Notes: generated by a model not told the origin, from the sequence alone. A stretch of 44,797 nt of DNA from Rhodospirillaceae bacterium (GCA_002706405.1 PALN01000071.1:1-44797), one strand, 5' to 3'; counted from the stretch's first letter, positions 7,178-15,819 are shown. Numbers and translations are program-made.

Positions 7178-9109
7178 TCATTTAAGGCCACCATCTCCGG
7201 CCGGTCCCGACGCGACGGCGGGCTTGCTCCGGATTATTCGGGCACCAAGCCACAGCGCGAAGACCGCGGGCCCGAACAGCCCAAGGGCCAGCCAGCTGGT
7301 GATGAGATAAAGGATCAGCGTCATGGGGCCTGCGACAATGAAGATTGCCCGCTCGACCGCGCTTAGGCGTCGGCCCAGGGCGCCGAAGATGGCGCCCGCC
7401 ATCATCGCCGTGGTGGTTACGAACAGCACGAAGACCAACGCGGTTTCCAGGGTGAAGTTGTCGAAATCAAGGAAGCCCCCGACGATCACGAAAATGAACG
7501 GCACGGCAAAACACACGCCGCCCAGTTTCACGCATTCCAGGGCGGTGCCCATAAACGAGCCGCCGGAAATGCGGGCCGCCGTCAGAATGCCGACGGCGAC
7601 CGGCGGGGTCAGGGTCGAGAAGATGGCGAAATAGAACCCGAACATGTTTGCCTTCAGTGGCGACAGGCCGACGTCGATCAGGGCGGGCACGACGACGATG
7701 GCGATCAGGGCATAAGCGGCGGGGGTCGGCAGGCCCATGCCGATGAATAGGGACACCAGCATCCCGATCAGCAGGCCGGTCCATAAATTGCCGTCGGCGA
7801 ACATGCTGACCGTGCGCCCCAGGGCCACGCCGGTGCCGGTTGTCGTCAGCGTCTGTACGACCATGCCGATGGCGGCCAGGACCAGGGCTAATTGAACCGC
7901 GGTCATGATGCCTTCGCGGATGCCGGCGAACAGCCCAGCCACCGTCGGCCGATGCGCCGCCGGGCGCAGAGCGGTGCCAGCCAACAACAGGGCCATTCCC
8001 CAGAAACCGGCCATGGCCGGCGAATAGCGCAAATACAGCAGCACGATCAGGACGGTGAACGAGACGATAAACGAGGGCGCAATCCAGCGGATTTTTGCCC
8101 AATCGACGGTGACCCGAACATATGGCACGCTTTCCGACCGGCAGATCAGGGCATAGACCCCAATACAGACCGCCAGCATGTACATGACGCCCGGGATCAG
8201 GGCCGCGAAAACGATCTCGATGTAGGACACGCCCAGGATCACGGCCATCAGAAAGGCGCCCAGGCCCATGATCGGCGGCAGCAGCTGACTGCCGGTCGAG
8301 GCCAGGACTTCGACGGCACCCGCCTGCTCGCGGGTGAAGCCGTTCCGCGTCATGGAAGGGATCGTCATGATTCCCGACAAGGCGATATTGCTGACCGCCT
8401 GGCCGGTGACCATGCCGATCAAGGTCGAGGCGGCGATGGCGGAATAGGCGACGCCGCCCCGGAACAGGTTGCCGATGGCGCCGCCGATTTCACCGAACAT
8501 GTCGATCACCCGGCAGCCGTGCATCAGGCCGCCGTAGACCAGCAGCAGGAAGATTACGTCCGCCGAAAGCGGTGCATAGCTTAGAACGCCACGTGGGCCG
8601 CCGATCCCCGCAAGGAAGCTGACAATTACGTTGGTCGGCTGTGGGGAAATGGCGAACACGCCCGGCAAAAGATGGCCGAAGGCGAAATAGAGTGTCGCCG
8701 AGGCGCAGATCAACGCCAGCCCGACGCCCCAGATCTGCCAGGTCACGATCAAGACTGTAACGACAAGCAGCACGCCCATGGTCATGGTCTGGGTGTCGAT
8801 GAACGGTTGAATGATCTCAAGGTTTTCCGCTTGGGCATAAAAGAACAAGCCGCAGGCGGCGGCCGCGATCAGGCCGCAAACCGCGCAGGCCAGGGTTATG
8901 GTCCGGGCCAGTGGTGTGGTGCGGGTGACGGCGGATGCCCCGACCATCAACGCGGCGACAACCAGGACCAGGGACAAATGCGTGAGATAATGAAGTAACG
9001 CGCCGTGCAGGCTGTACCACACCATGATGGATTGGTAGAGCACGAGGGCGAGGCCGACGGGCAGAACGGCGCGGTCACACATACGGGAAAGGCGATCTGA
9101 GAAGGTCAC
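7178..9109 (-). CDS. TRAP transporter fused permease, TAXI type (DctQM fusion)
   Basis: A 643-residue inner-membrane protein with many hydrophobic segments across its length. The first roughly 150 residues match a small DctQ-like part and the rest the large DctM-like permease. The diagnostic block GQAVSNIALSGIMTIPSM followed by VEVLASTGSQLLPPIMG lies near residues 245-285, and GMGLPTPAAY is typical of DctM. TRAP systems use ion gradients, with no ATPase, to import organic acids delivered by a periplasmic binding protein. The fused form usually pairs with TAXI-family binding proteins, as found just upstream here. The gap to the downstream nitrilase start is 46 bases, so cotranscription is likely. 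Ligand unknown. Confidence 0.93.
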   Translation of the reverse strand: MTFSDRLSRMCDRAVLPVGLALVLYQSIMVWYSLHGALLHYLTHLSLVLVVAALMVGASAVTRTTPLARTITLACAVCGLIAAAACGLFFYAQAENLEIIQPFIDTQTMTMGVLLVVTVLIVTWQIWGVGLALICASATLYFAFGHLLPGVFAISPQPTNVIVSFLAGIGGPRGVLSYAPLSADVIFLLLVYGGLMHGCRVIDMFGEIGGAIGNLFRGGVAYSAIAASTLIGMVTGQAVSNIALSGIMTIPSMTRNGFTREQAGAVEVLASTGSQLLPPIMGLGAFLMAVILGVSYIEIVFAALIPGVMYMLAVCIGVYALICRSESVPYVRVTVDWAKIRWIAPSFIVSFTVLIVLLYLRYSPAMAGFWGMALLLAGTALRPAAHRPTVAGLFAGIREGIMTAVQLALVLAAIGMVVQTLTTTGTGVALGRTVSMFADGNLWTGLLIGMLVSLFIGMGLPTPAAYALIAIVVVPALIDVGLSPLKANMFGFYFAIFSTLTPPVAVGILTAARISGGSFMGTALECVKLGGVCFAVPFIFVIVGGFLDFDNFTLETALVFVLFVTTTAMMAGAIFGALGRRLSAVERAIFIVAGPMTLILYLITSWLALGLFGPAVFALWLGARIIRSKPAVASGPAGDGGLK

Positions 9110-9182
9110 GGGTGGCCTCCAGTCCTTCGACGCGGTTGAATCGGACCCCGGTGGGGTTGGCTGGTCTGACTATATCAAGCTG

Positions 9183-9203
9183 CCGGGCGCAGGTATGGCC
9201 CGG
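9183..9203 (-). other. Intergenic hairpin between binding protein and permease genes
   Basis: CCGGGC (9183-9188) and GCCCGG (9198-9203) form a perfect 6-bp stem with a 9-base loop. It lies in the 151-bp gap between the TAXI binding-protein gene and the permease gene. No T-run follows on the minus strand, so it is not a full terminator. A stabilising or partial stop that leaves more binding protein than permease is a common arrangement in transporter operons, but that role is inferred. Confidence 0.3.
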
Positions 9204-9260
9204 GGTCCGGACGCGGCAGCGGGGCAAATGTCCCGCGCTGCCGCGCCGGTCCGATGCGTG

Positions 9261-10277
9261 CTATTTCTCCAGAATGCCGGCCTCGACATAGGCGCGCCGG
9301 GCACCCGGATGCAGACGATCCGGCGCGATCTTGGCGAGGGCGCCGACGGTTTCCGGGGTCCAGATCTGCGCGATGGCGCTGTACTTGCCGACTTCCGGCC
9401 CCATCTTCAGCCACATGCGGGTCAGCTCGTAGGCCAGTTCCTCGGGGAAGGACTTATGGGCCGACAGCATCATGTGGTTGCCGAAGGTGGTGATGTCGGT
9501 CGGCTGATTGCTGAATGTGCCGGCTTTGATCTTGCGGACCATGAAGGGGGCCCCCGTTTTCTTCACGTAGTCGGTGATCGTGGATTCCGGAACATCGACA
9601 TAGAACCAGGGGCGGCGGGCGCTTTCCAGTTTCTTGAACGGGCCGGGTTCCAGGTTGTAGGCAAAATTGAGCGATGAATGGACGACGAGAGTGCCGACAT
9701 CCGCCCGTCCGTCGAGCAGGGCGTCGATATTCTGACCCGGACCCAGGGCGTCGAAGGACTTGAGGGTTTTCGTAATGCCCCAGGCGTCCAGCATCATGCG
9801 CTGGTGCATGCCCCACTCGTTCTGGGTCAATAGGCCGACGGCGACCCGCTTGCCGCTGAAATCACTCGGCGCCTTGATGGATTTGTCCAAGGTGACGAAC
9901 AGGTTGCTGGTCTGACTCATAACGCCGAGGACGCGAAAGTCAGCAGCCACGTCCAGAGGTTTGGGGAAGAACGGTTTAACACCCTCACGGGCGGCCCATT
10001 CGACGACCTCGCCAGACCCAAAGACGGTGTTTTTCCACTTGTCCGGCGTTTGGGCCATGAAGCGGACGTTGTAGGTGAAGCCCGGGGTTTCGACGGCGAC
10101 CGGCAGAAGCGTTTTAGAGAAGTTGGGCGCATAGTTCTGCATGGTGGCCCAGGCCAGGTAAGGGCCGGAACCGGACGGCGATACGAGAACTTCGACCTTG
10201 GTCGGCTCGGCCTGGGCCGCACCGGCGAAAAGTCCCGCGGCGATCAGTGCCGCGCCGATTGTTGTGGTGATCTTCAT
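9261..10277 (-). CDS. TAXI-family TRAP transporter solute-binding protein
   Basis: A 338-residue exported protein. Residues 1-23 form a Sec signal peptide ending AAQA, with cleavage before EPTKVEV. The body carries a typical TAXI-family pattern: SGSGPYLAW near the start, then FSGKRVAVGLL and a domain-swap segment around residues 150-180, and LLDGRADVGTL. The protein would bind a small organic solute in the periplasm and pass it to the fused permease encoded 151 bp downstream. AGGGGG precedes ATG 10277. The gene is divergent from a LysR regulator, and the gap between them contains two dyads, which fits regulation of this unit by that protein. The ligand cannot be deduced. Confidence 0.87.
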   Translation of the reverse strand: MKITTTIGAALIAAGLFAGAAQAEPTKVEVLVSPSGSGPYLAWATMQNYAPNFSKTLLPVAVETPGFTYNVRFMAQTPDKWKNTVFGSGEVVEWAAREGVKPFFPKPLDVAADFRVLGVMSQTSNLFVTLDKSIKAPSDFSGKRVAVGLLTQNEWGMHQRMMLDAWGITKTLKSFDALGPGQNIDALLDGRADVGTLVVHSSLNFAYNLEPGPFKKLESARRPWFYVDVPESTITDYVKKTGAPFMVRKIKAGTFSNQPTDITTFGNHMMLSAHKSFPEELAYELTRMWLKMGPEVGKYSAIAQIWTPETVGALAKIAPDRLHPGARRAYVEAGILEK

Positions 10278-10355
10278 AAGAGTAGCCCCCTGTCAGATGA
10301 GCATGTGAAGTGTTGTCGGTATCTTGTCACCAAGCTGCCGGCGGTATGGGCAACT

Positions 10356-10376
10356 TGGCAAAGCGCCTGTTTGCCA
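10356..10376. promoter_or_regulatory. Perfect dyad, likely regulator operator
   Basis: TGGCAAA (10356-10362), a 7-base spacer, then TTTGCCA (10370-10376) make a perfect 7-bp inverted repeat. It sits in the 184-bp gap between the TRAP binding-protein gene (minus) and the LysR gene (plus), 79 bases from the former start. LysR proteins typically bind interrupted dyads in exactly such divergent regions. Assignment to this LysR is inference from position. Confidence 0.5.
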
Positions 10377-10409
10377 GGCTTGTAATCTGAGCCTCTCCCG
10401 CCCCCATTA

Positions 10410-10444
10410 TTATGAAAAGAATTTTTTTTATAGTAACTTCATAA
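10410..10444. promoter_or_regulatory. Second, AT-rich dyad close to the lysR start
   Basis: TTATGAA (10410-10416) and TTCATAA (10438-10444) form an inverted repeat with half-site centres 28 bp apart, nearly three helix turns. The whole stretch 10406-10450 is strikingly AT-rich, with a run of eight T, and ends about 18 bases before the LysR start codon. It could be an autoregulatory site overlapping the lysR promoter (a TATAGT sequence lies at 10429). A cruciform artefact or chance in AT-rich DNA is possible. Confidence 0.3.
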
Positions 10445-10461
10445 ATAAATCCGATGAATGG

Positions 10462-11373
10462 ATGTTGCCCATGGGACCCCAGGATATTCCGATCAGAGTT
10501 CTGCGTTATTTCGCCGCCGCCGCGCGGCTCGGCAGTCTCACGGCGGCCGCGGAGTTCCTGAACATTTCCCAGCCCAGCATTTCGACTGCGATTTCACGTA
10601 TCGAGGACGACCTGAACGTCCAACTTTTTCTCCGCCGGCCGTCACAGGGTGTGCGTCTGACGGCGGCGGGCGAACGTATTTACGACGAGGTCCGCCAGTT
10701 TCTCGGTCATGTCGACGGTTTCCACGACAGCATCCGCAATGTGTCATCGGAACTGGCTGGAGAAATTCACTTCGCCTGCTTTATCAATCTCGGCCCCATC
10801 GTCATGGCCGAACTGTTGAGCAGCTTCCGCAAGCTGCATCCGACGATCCACGTCTCGTTCACCGAAATGAACCACAGCGATCTGATCGACGGCGTTCTGG
10901 ACGGCACCTTCGAAATGGCGCTTGGTTTTGATCTTGAGATCCCTCAAGAAGTGAAAATCGACTATATCTCGGAACGTGCGCCGCAGTTCGTGTTGCCGCC
11001 CGACCACCGCTTGGCCGGCCGCAATAACATCTTTTTTGAAGAGCTGGCCAACGACCCTTTCATCCTCATGGATTTACCGTACACCGACAGTTACTTCCTG
11101 TCGTTATTCGCGACGGCACAGGTGCGCCCGAACATCGTCTACCATGCCCGGTCGTTCGAGACCTTGCGCTGTCTCGTCGGGGCGGGTTTGGGGTATGGCT
11201 TGCTCAATGTCTTTCCCAAGATCGACATTACCTATAACGGGGACCGCCTCATCAAGGTGCCGGTCGCCAATGCCGCCCGGCCCTTGAACCTGCTCCTGAT
11301 GCGTCATCCGCGGGTTCGGCCGCGTCTGATCACCTCGGTCTTCGCCGATCATGTGAAGGCGTTTCTGCGCTAA
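10462..11373 (+). CDS. LysR-type transcriptional regulator
   Basis: A 303-residue regulator. The N-terminal winged helix-turn-helix spans about residues 8-68, with the family pattern VLRYFAAAARLGSLTAAA, then LNISQPSISTAISRIE and LFLRR. The effector-binding domain follows, with a receptor-like ending. ATG 10462 and ATG 10471 are both in frame; neither has a strong ribosome site, and the 10471 start would give the more usual short leader before the helix-turn-helix. An open frame further upstream encodes unrelated residues and is not used. The gene is divergent from the TRAP/nitrilase unit, so it most likely controls that unit in response to the imported compound. Confidence 0.9.
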   Translation: MLPMGPQDIPIRVLRYFAAAARLGSLTAAAEFLNISQPSISTAISRIEDDLNVQLFLRRPSQGVRLTAAGERIYDEVRQFLGHVDGFHDSIRNVSSELAGEIHFACFINLGPIVMAELLSSFRKLHPTIHVSFTEMNHSDLIDGVLDGTFEMALGFDLEIPQEVKIDYISERAPQFVLPPDHRLAGRNNIFFEELANDPFILMDLPYTDSYFLSLFATAQVRPNIVYHARSFETLRCLVGAGLGYGLLNVFPKIDITYNGDRLIKVPVANAARPLNLLLMRHPRVRPRLITSVFADHVKAFLR

Positions 11374-11379
11374 CGCGCG

Positions 11380-11399
11380 GCCAAGCCGCTCGGCTTGGC
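11380..11399. terminator. Hairpin between convergent genes
   Basis: GCCAAGCC (11380-11387), loop GCTC, GGCTTGGC (11392-11399) form a perfect 8-bp stem only seven bases after the lysR stop and three bases from the convergent stop at 11402. No T-run follows on either strand, so it is terminator-like by position and stability rather than a textbook intrinsic terminator. Confidence 0.45.
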
Positions 11400-11401
11400 G
11401 G

Positions 11402-11944
11402 CTAGACGCAGGCGGCGCCCCGCAGATGCGCCTTGCCGTCGGTGCCGAAGGTGCCGCGGGCGTTGCCTTCGCCGATCCTGGGGTGGGTGAGCAGGCCCGT
11501 GACCTCGGCGCCCGCGATTTCCTCGCCCGTTACATAGGCCTGACCCTCGGCGGAATTTTCCAGGCGGTCGTCCAGGTCGATGGTGAACACGAAGCTGCGG
11601 CCCGCCTGGAAACTGGTGAAGTGCAGGGTCAGTTCCTCCGCCCCGTCGGCGACCACGGGGGGCTGCATCAGGCCGACCTCACCCTCGACGATTTCGAACT
11701 GCTGCGGCTCCGACGCGCCGGCACCGCCGAAGTCGGTGTCGAACACCACGCGCCCGGCGGAATTCGCCGCGCGGAATTCCAAGCTCAGCAGGGTCCAGGG
11801 TTCCTGGCTCTTGTTCTCGATGATGAACAGGTCGGGGCTTGAATCGATAAAGCGGATGACGACCTCGGGCCCGCAGGCGCGCGCCACCGAACCCAGGGTC
11901 AGGCCGCAGACCAATGCCAGAATGCCGATGCCTGCACGTCTCAT
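11402..11944 (-). CDS. Exported protein of unknown function
   Basis: A 180-residue protein with a clear signal peptide: MRR, a hydrophobic core LALVCGLTLG, and a likely cut after SVARA before CGPEV. The cysteine after the cut is not in a standard lipobox, so lipidation is uncertain. The mature part is beta-rich, with blocks such as IENKSQEPWTLLSLEF, GRVVFDTDFGGAGAS and a VFTIDLDDRL strand. It loosely recalls short secreted proteins annotated as aggregation factor core in marine alphaproteobacteria; I hold that weakly. ATG 11944 is supported by AAGGAA eight bases upstream, whereas an open frame extending to 12247 overlaps egtD in antisense register and is not real. It may be cotranscribed behind egtB-egtD, 58 bases away. 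Confidence 0.7.
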   Translation of the reverse strand: MRRAGIGILALVCGLTLGSVARACGPEVVIRFIDSSPDLFIIENKSQEPWTLLSLEFRAANSAGRVVFDTDFGGAGASEPQQFEIVEGEVGLMQPPVVADGAEELTLHFTSFQAGRSFVFTIDLDDRLENSAEGQAYVTGEEIAGAEVTGLLTHPRIGEGNARGTFGTDGKAHLRGAACV

Positions 11945-12002
11945 GACAACGCTTCCTTGGACGTCCTTGAGACGCCCCGCACCGCGAAGCATGGCGCAAG
12001 TT

Positions 12003-12971
12003 TCAGGCGGCGGCAAGCAGATGGATGGAGAACAGATCGTCCGCGTCGGTCCAATGACGCGCGGCCTGCCAGCCGGCGCCGCCGGCGACGCGGTGGAAAT
12101 CGTCGACCGCGTACTTGTAGGAATTTTCCGTATGGATGGTCTCGCCGGCGCGGAAGTCGAAGGCATGGCCGTCGATCCGCACCGTCTGATCGACCGTGCT
12201 TTCCAGATGCATCTCGACCCGGCCTTCGTCGTCGTCGTAGCGCACACGATGGGCGAAGCGGTCGCGGTCGAAGCCGCCGCCCAGCTCGCGATTGATGCGG
12301 TCCAGAAGGTTCAGGTTGAAGTCCGCCGTCACGCCTTTGGCGTCGTCATAGGCGGGCAGCAGCACGCCCAGATCCTTCTTCAGGTCGACGCCGACCACCA
12401 TATGGGCGTTGTCGCCCAACATGCGTCGGGCGCGGGCCAGGAAGCGGGCCGCCTGGGCCGGCTCGAAATTGCCGATGGTGGAGCCCGGAAAGAAGCCGAC
12501 CGTGGGGGCATCGTCGAGCATGGGCGGCAGCGGGATTTCCGCCGTGAAGTCGCCGACCACGGGGACGACGTGCAGATGCGGCAGGCGGTCGGCCAGGGCG
12601 GCGGCGGCGGCCTCCAGAAAATCGCCGGCGACGTCGATGGGCACGTAGCCGCGGAGATCGGTCAGCGCGTTGAGGAACAAATCCGACTTGCGGCTCGATC
12701 CCGATCCGAATTCCACGACCCAGGCCCGGGCCGGCAGGGCCGCCCCCAGATCGCCCGCGATGTCGGCCAGCAGGGCCAGCTCCGTGCGGGTCGGATAGTA
12801 TTCATCCAGATGGGTGATTTCCTCGAACAGGGCCGAGCCGCGCACGTCGTAGAGCCATTTGCAGGGCAGCGTCTTGGGCGCCGCGGACAGTCCCGCGACG
12901 ACGTCGCGGTGAAAGGCGTCCCGGGCGTCATCGTCCAGGCCGGTGTCTTCAACGTCGGCAAAGGCGTCCAT
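12003..12971 (-). CDS. egtD: L-histidine N-alpha-methyltransferase (ergothioneine)
   Basis: A 322-residue SAM-dependent enzyme that trimethylates histidine to hercynine, the first step of ergothioneine synthesis. Seen are the N-terminal KWLYDVRGSALFE block (38-50), YYPTRTE (58-64), the SAM loop EFGSGSSRKSD (87-97), and later VGFFPGSTIGNF, all strongly typical of EgtD. The length equals characterised EgtD when started at ATG 12971, seven bases after the egtB stop and preceded by GGTGAG. An in-frame ATG at 12986 overlaps the egtB stop and is the alternative. Gene order egtB-egtD on one strand supports a two-gene pathway unit; no egtC or egtE is seen here. Confidence 0.94.
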   Translation of the reverse strand: MDAFADVEDTGLDDDARDAFHRDVVAGLSAAPKTLPCKWLYDVRGSALFEEITHLDEYYPTRTELALLADIAGDLGAALPARAWVVEFGSGSSRKSDLFLNALTDLRGYVPIDVAGDFLEAAAAALADRLPHLHVVPVVGDFTAEIPLPPMLDDAPTVGFFPGSTIGNFEPAQAARFLARARRMLGDNAHMVVGVDLKKDLGVLLPAYDDAKGVTADFNLNLLDRINRELGGGFDRDRFAHRVRYDDDEGRVEMHLESTVDQTVRIDGHAFDFRAGETIHTENSYKYAVDDFHRVAGGAGWQAARHWTDADDLFSIHLLAAA

Positions 12972-12978
12972 CGTTGTC

Positions 12979-14277
12979 TCACCCATCCTCTGCAAGGCGC
13001 AGACCGGTGAACTGCCAGCGCTGATGCGGATAAAAGAAATTGCGGTAGGTCGCGCGGACATGTCCGTCCGGCGTGGCGCAGGACCCGCCGCGCAACACGT
13101 TCTGCCCCGACATGAACTTGCCGTTGTATTCGCCGCCGGCCCCATCCGTCGCGGCAAAGCCGGGATAGGGGGCATAGGCGCTGGCCGTCCATTCCCAGAC
13201 GTCGCCGAACATCTGCTGCAGTCCGTCGTCGTTCTGTGCCGGTGCCGGGCGCAGGCGGCCCGAGCCGGCGAAATTACCGGATACGGGCAAGGAGCCCGCC
13301 GCCGTTTCCCATTCGAATTCCGTCGGCAGGCGCTTGCCGGCCCAGCGGGCGAAGGCATCGGCCTCGTACAGGCTGACGTGGGTCACGGGGGCGTCCGCGT
13401 CCACGGGCTGCGGGCCCTTCAGGGTCATGGTCCACCAGTCGCCGTCGCGGTCTTCCCAATAGGACGGGGCGACCCAGCCCTCGGCCTGGACCGTGGCCCA
13501 GCCGTCGGACAGCCACAACAGGGGATCGGCATAGCCGCCGTCGGCCATGAACGCCATCCATTCGCCGTTGGTCACCGGACGCGAGGCCAGGCGGAACGGC
13601 TGCACCAGGGCGTCGTGGCGGGGCGTTTCGCAGTCGAACGCGAAGTCGCCGCCGTCCCGGTCGGCGCCCACGGGCAGGATGCCGCCGTCGAAAGCGATCC
13701 AGCGCAGGTCCGGCGCGCCGCCGCCCGTGGCCAGCGGCTCCGCCGGGCGATAGGCGGGCTTCAAGGGGTTCTGCGCGAACAGGTGAAGAATATCGGTCAG
13801 CAGAAGTTCCTGATGCTGCTGTTCGTGATGCAGCCCCAATTCGATGATGCTCAGCAGGTCTTCGTCGGCGCCGCCCTGGCTCATAAGATCGGCCAGGCCC
13901 GCGTCCACATGATGGCGATAGGCGATCACGTCGGCCAGGGGGGGGCGGGTCAGCAGGCCGCGCTGGGGGCGCGGCTGGCGCGGGCCGACGCTGTCGTAAT
14001 AGGAATTGAACAGATAGGCGAAGCGGTCGTCGAACAGCCGATAGCCGGGGTGACCGGGTTCCAGGACAAGGGCTTCGAAGAACCAGCTGGTATGGCCGAG
14101 ATGCCATTTGGCGGGGCTGGCGTCGGCCATGGATTGGGCGGTGGCGTCGGCATCGGACAGTCCCTCGGCCAGGGCCAGGGTTTCGGCACGCATCGCCTGA
14201 AGCCGCCGCAGAAGGGCTTCTGATGCCTCGGCCGCCGATGTCTTGTTCAGTTCGGCGCGTCGGTTCTGAGATGCCAT
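12979..14277 (-). CDS. egtB: Hercynine oxygenase / sulfoxide synthase EgtB
   Basis: A 432-residue non-heme iron enzyme that joins hercynine to a thiol (gamma-glutamylcysteine or cysteine) with oxygen to form a sulfoxide. The N-terminal DinB-like domain carries the iron ligands: H62 in WHLGHTSWFFE, then H151 and H155 in HHEQQHQE. The C-terminal half is the FGE-sulfatase lectin-like fold, with RLPTEFEWETAA and DVWEWTASAY followed by VLRGGSCATP and RNFFYPHQRWQFTGLRLA. The start at ATG 14277 lacks a clear ribosome site. Egt enzymes make a thiol antioxidant. The gene overlaps or abuts egtD, so the two are cotranscribed. The sulfur donor cannot be decided from sequence. Confidence 0.94.
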   Translation of the reverse strand: MASQNRRAELNKTSAAEASEALLRRLQAMRAETLALAEGLSDADATAQSMADASPAKWHLGHTSWFFEALVLEPGHPGYRLFDDRFAYLFNSYYDSVGPRQPRPQRGLLTRPPLADVIAYRHHVDAGLADLMSQGGADEDLLSIIELGLHHEQQHQELLLTDILHLFAQNPLKPAYRPAEPLATGGGAPDLRWIAFDGGILPVGADRDGGDFAFDCETPRHDALVQPFRLASRPVTNGEWMAFMADGGYADPLLWLSDGWATVQAEGWVAPSYWEDRDGDWWTMTLKGPQPVDADAPVTHVSLYEADAFARWAGKRLPTEFEWETAAGSLPVSGNFAGSGRLRPAPAQNDDGLQQMFGDVWEWTASAYAPYPGFAATDGAGGEYNGKFMSGQNVLRGGSCATPDGHVRATYRNFFYPHQRWQFTGLRLAEDG

Positions 14278-14449
14278 AAAACGCTGTTCGTGAATGCTTC
14301 CGCTTATTCGGGTGCGCGCGGCTGGTTCCGCGCGGCAAGGTTCCCCTAAACCTTAACGGACGGACCCGATCCTGTGTGGATTATTTTTTTACGGTTGTGC
14401 TGCGCCCGGACGGACGGGGCGGCCGGCGGTTCGGCTTGCGGCCGGACAA

Positions 14450-14713
14450 TCAGATCTGATCGTCGCGGAAATACTCGTCGTCGCGGCCGCCGCCCTGCTT
14501 AATAAGCTCGTAGTCGCGCCAGTATTCCTCGACGTCGTCGCCGGGCTGGGGCCCCGTGCCGATGCCGTATTGTTCCCACTTTTCGCGGTCGCTCAGCTTG
14601 TCGAGGTTCGGTTTTTTGGGCGAGGTCACCTTCAGCAGGATGCCCGCGACGACCGTCGCGAAGATCAGCACGATGCCGATGGGCAGCCAGCCCAGTTGTT
14701 TGATCAGTTCCAC
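14450..14713 (-). CDS. Small single-span membrane protein, unknown function
   Basis: An 87-residue protein. The start is GTG 14713, decided by AAAGGAGGT lying five bases upstream, a near-perfect ribosome site. Residues 8-28 (LGWLPIGIVLIFATVVAGILL, described by position) form one membrane helix, followed by KVTSPKKP, so the charged C-terminal part is probably cytoplasmic. The tail is acidic, with WEQYGIGTGPQPGDDVEEYW and an end rich in Asp and Arg. I recognise no family. The gene stands alone on the minus strand upstream of egtB, with 172 bases between them and no terminator seen. Confidence 0.72.
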   Translation of the reverse strand: MELIKQLGWLPIGIVLIFATVVAGILLKVTSPKKPNLDKLSDREKWEQYGIGTGPQPGDDVEEYWRDYELIKQGGGRDDEYFRDDQI

Positions 14714-14961
14714 CGTGACCTCCTTTGTGGTCCCGCAGGCTTACCCGGTTTCCGCCCGATTTCTGGCGGTGCGCCGCGTCCCGCTCCCTTCGATTCTCGG
14801 CAAATCGTCGTCGGCGCGGAAAAGCTTATACCGCGCGATGCTGACAGACAACTGACACATTGGGGAAAATCAATTGTTTCCAAGGGCTTCCGATCGCAGG
14901 ATAGATTTAGGCCCGATGGCCTTGCGACGCCCGGCGCCGGGCGCCTACAAGGGATGCCAAG

Positions 14962-15756
14962 ATGCGGTATTCCGGGCACATTCCCTGCCGATGGGCCGCG
15001 CCTGCGGCCTTCCTTCTTCTGCTGTTGCCGGTGGTGCTGGCGGCGGGTGTCGTCGCACCCGCGCCGGTTCTGGCGGCGGAGGCGGCGGAGGTGACCGGCC
15101 TGCGCCTGGGCCGCCACGCCGGATTTCTCCGCCTTGTGTTCGATTTGACGGCGCGTCCCGGCTATGACGCCCGGGCCACGGGCCGCCGGACGTTCGAGAT
15201 CAGCCTGCCCGATGCGGCCCTGCCGCCCGAAGGCCACGCCGCCTTGGCGGGCGATCCGCTCGCCCCCGACCTGCTTGTCCGCCCGGCCAAGGGAGACGGG
15301 CCGCTCCGCTTTCAGTTGACCAGCCGCTTCGATGCGTTCATCCGCCGCGCTTTCGTTCTGGACCCGCCCAAGGGAGGCGTGGCGCCCGGATCCGGCACGT
15401 GGCGCCTGGTTCTCGACATCGTGCCGCGACCCGGCCAGCGCACCCCGGCGCCCGAGAGTGCGGCGGCCATGGCCGCGCTGCCGCCGCTGCACGGTCTGGT
15501 GCCGGAAGATCCCGATGACCGGGGGCTCGGCGCCGGCGCCCCGATGCCGCGCCCGGCGCCGCTGGCGGAAGCCCCCGGCGACCACTCGGCCCCCAGCCCA
15601 TCCGCCGCCCCGGCCCAGACCGAAGTCTCCTGGGCGCGGGCCAGCCGTATCCTGCGCGAATTGCAGGACCGCCAGGCGCCCGAGGCGGCGGCGCCGTTGC
15701 CGCCGCAACTGGTTCTGGCGCCCAAATACCGCCGGCCCGTCGTGCCGCTGCGGTGA
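14962..15756 (+). CDS. Exported AMIN-like domain protein
   Basis: A 264-residue protein. Residues 1-38 form a long signal peptide with hydrophobic core AAFLLLLLPVVLAAG and a likely cut after VLA. Residues 43-135 show an AMIN-like beta pattern: VTGLRLGRHAGFLRLVFDL, then RTFEISLPDA and WRLVLDIVPR. AMIN domains bind peptidoglycan or serve as adaptors in secretion systems. The remainder is rich in Pro and Ala and likely disordered, ending PPQLVLAPKYRRPVVPLR. AAGG stands nine bases before ATG 14962. A putative terminator follows, so it is probably monocistronic. Cell-wall binding is inferred; no amidase catalytic domain is present. Confidence 0.75.
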   Translation: MRYSGHIPCRWAAPAAFLLLLLPVVLAAGVVAPAPVLAAEAAEVTGLRLGRHAGFLRLVFDLTARPGYDARATGRRTFEISLPDAALPPEGHAALAGDPLAPDLLVRPAKGDGPLRFQLTSRFDAFIRRAFVLDPPKGGVAPGSGTWRLVLDIVPRPGQRTPAPESAAAMAALPPLHGLVPEDPDDRGLGAGAPMPRPAPLAEAPGDHSAPSPSAAPAQTEVSWARASRILRELQDRQAPEAAAPLPPQLVLAPKYRRPVVPLR

Positions 15757-15777
15757 CCTCGATGGAATCGCCGGACT

Positions 15778-15819
15778 CGCAATCTGCGTCGCAGATCGGC
15801 AATTGCGAATAAATTTTTC
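15778..15819 (+). terminator. Putative intrinsic terminator after the AMIN-like gene
   Basis: CGCAAT (15778-15783) pairs with ATTGCG (15802-15807), enclosing a second stem ATCTGC-GTC-GCAGAT (15782-15796 in part), and is followed at once by an A/T-rich run containing five T. It lies 21 bases after the stop at 15756. The two stems share bases, so only one forms at a time. Confidence 0.45.

Noticed and set aside
9110..9260. Additional small TRAP subunit gene
   Set aside because: The gap contains only a hairpin and no ORF with a ribosome site; the small subunit is fused within the permease.
11945..12247. N-terminal extension of the exported protein gene at 11402
   Set aside because: It runs antisense-in-frame over egtD and has no ribosome site; the signal peptide begins at 11944.
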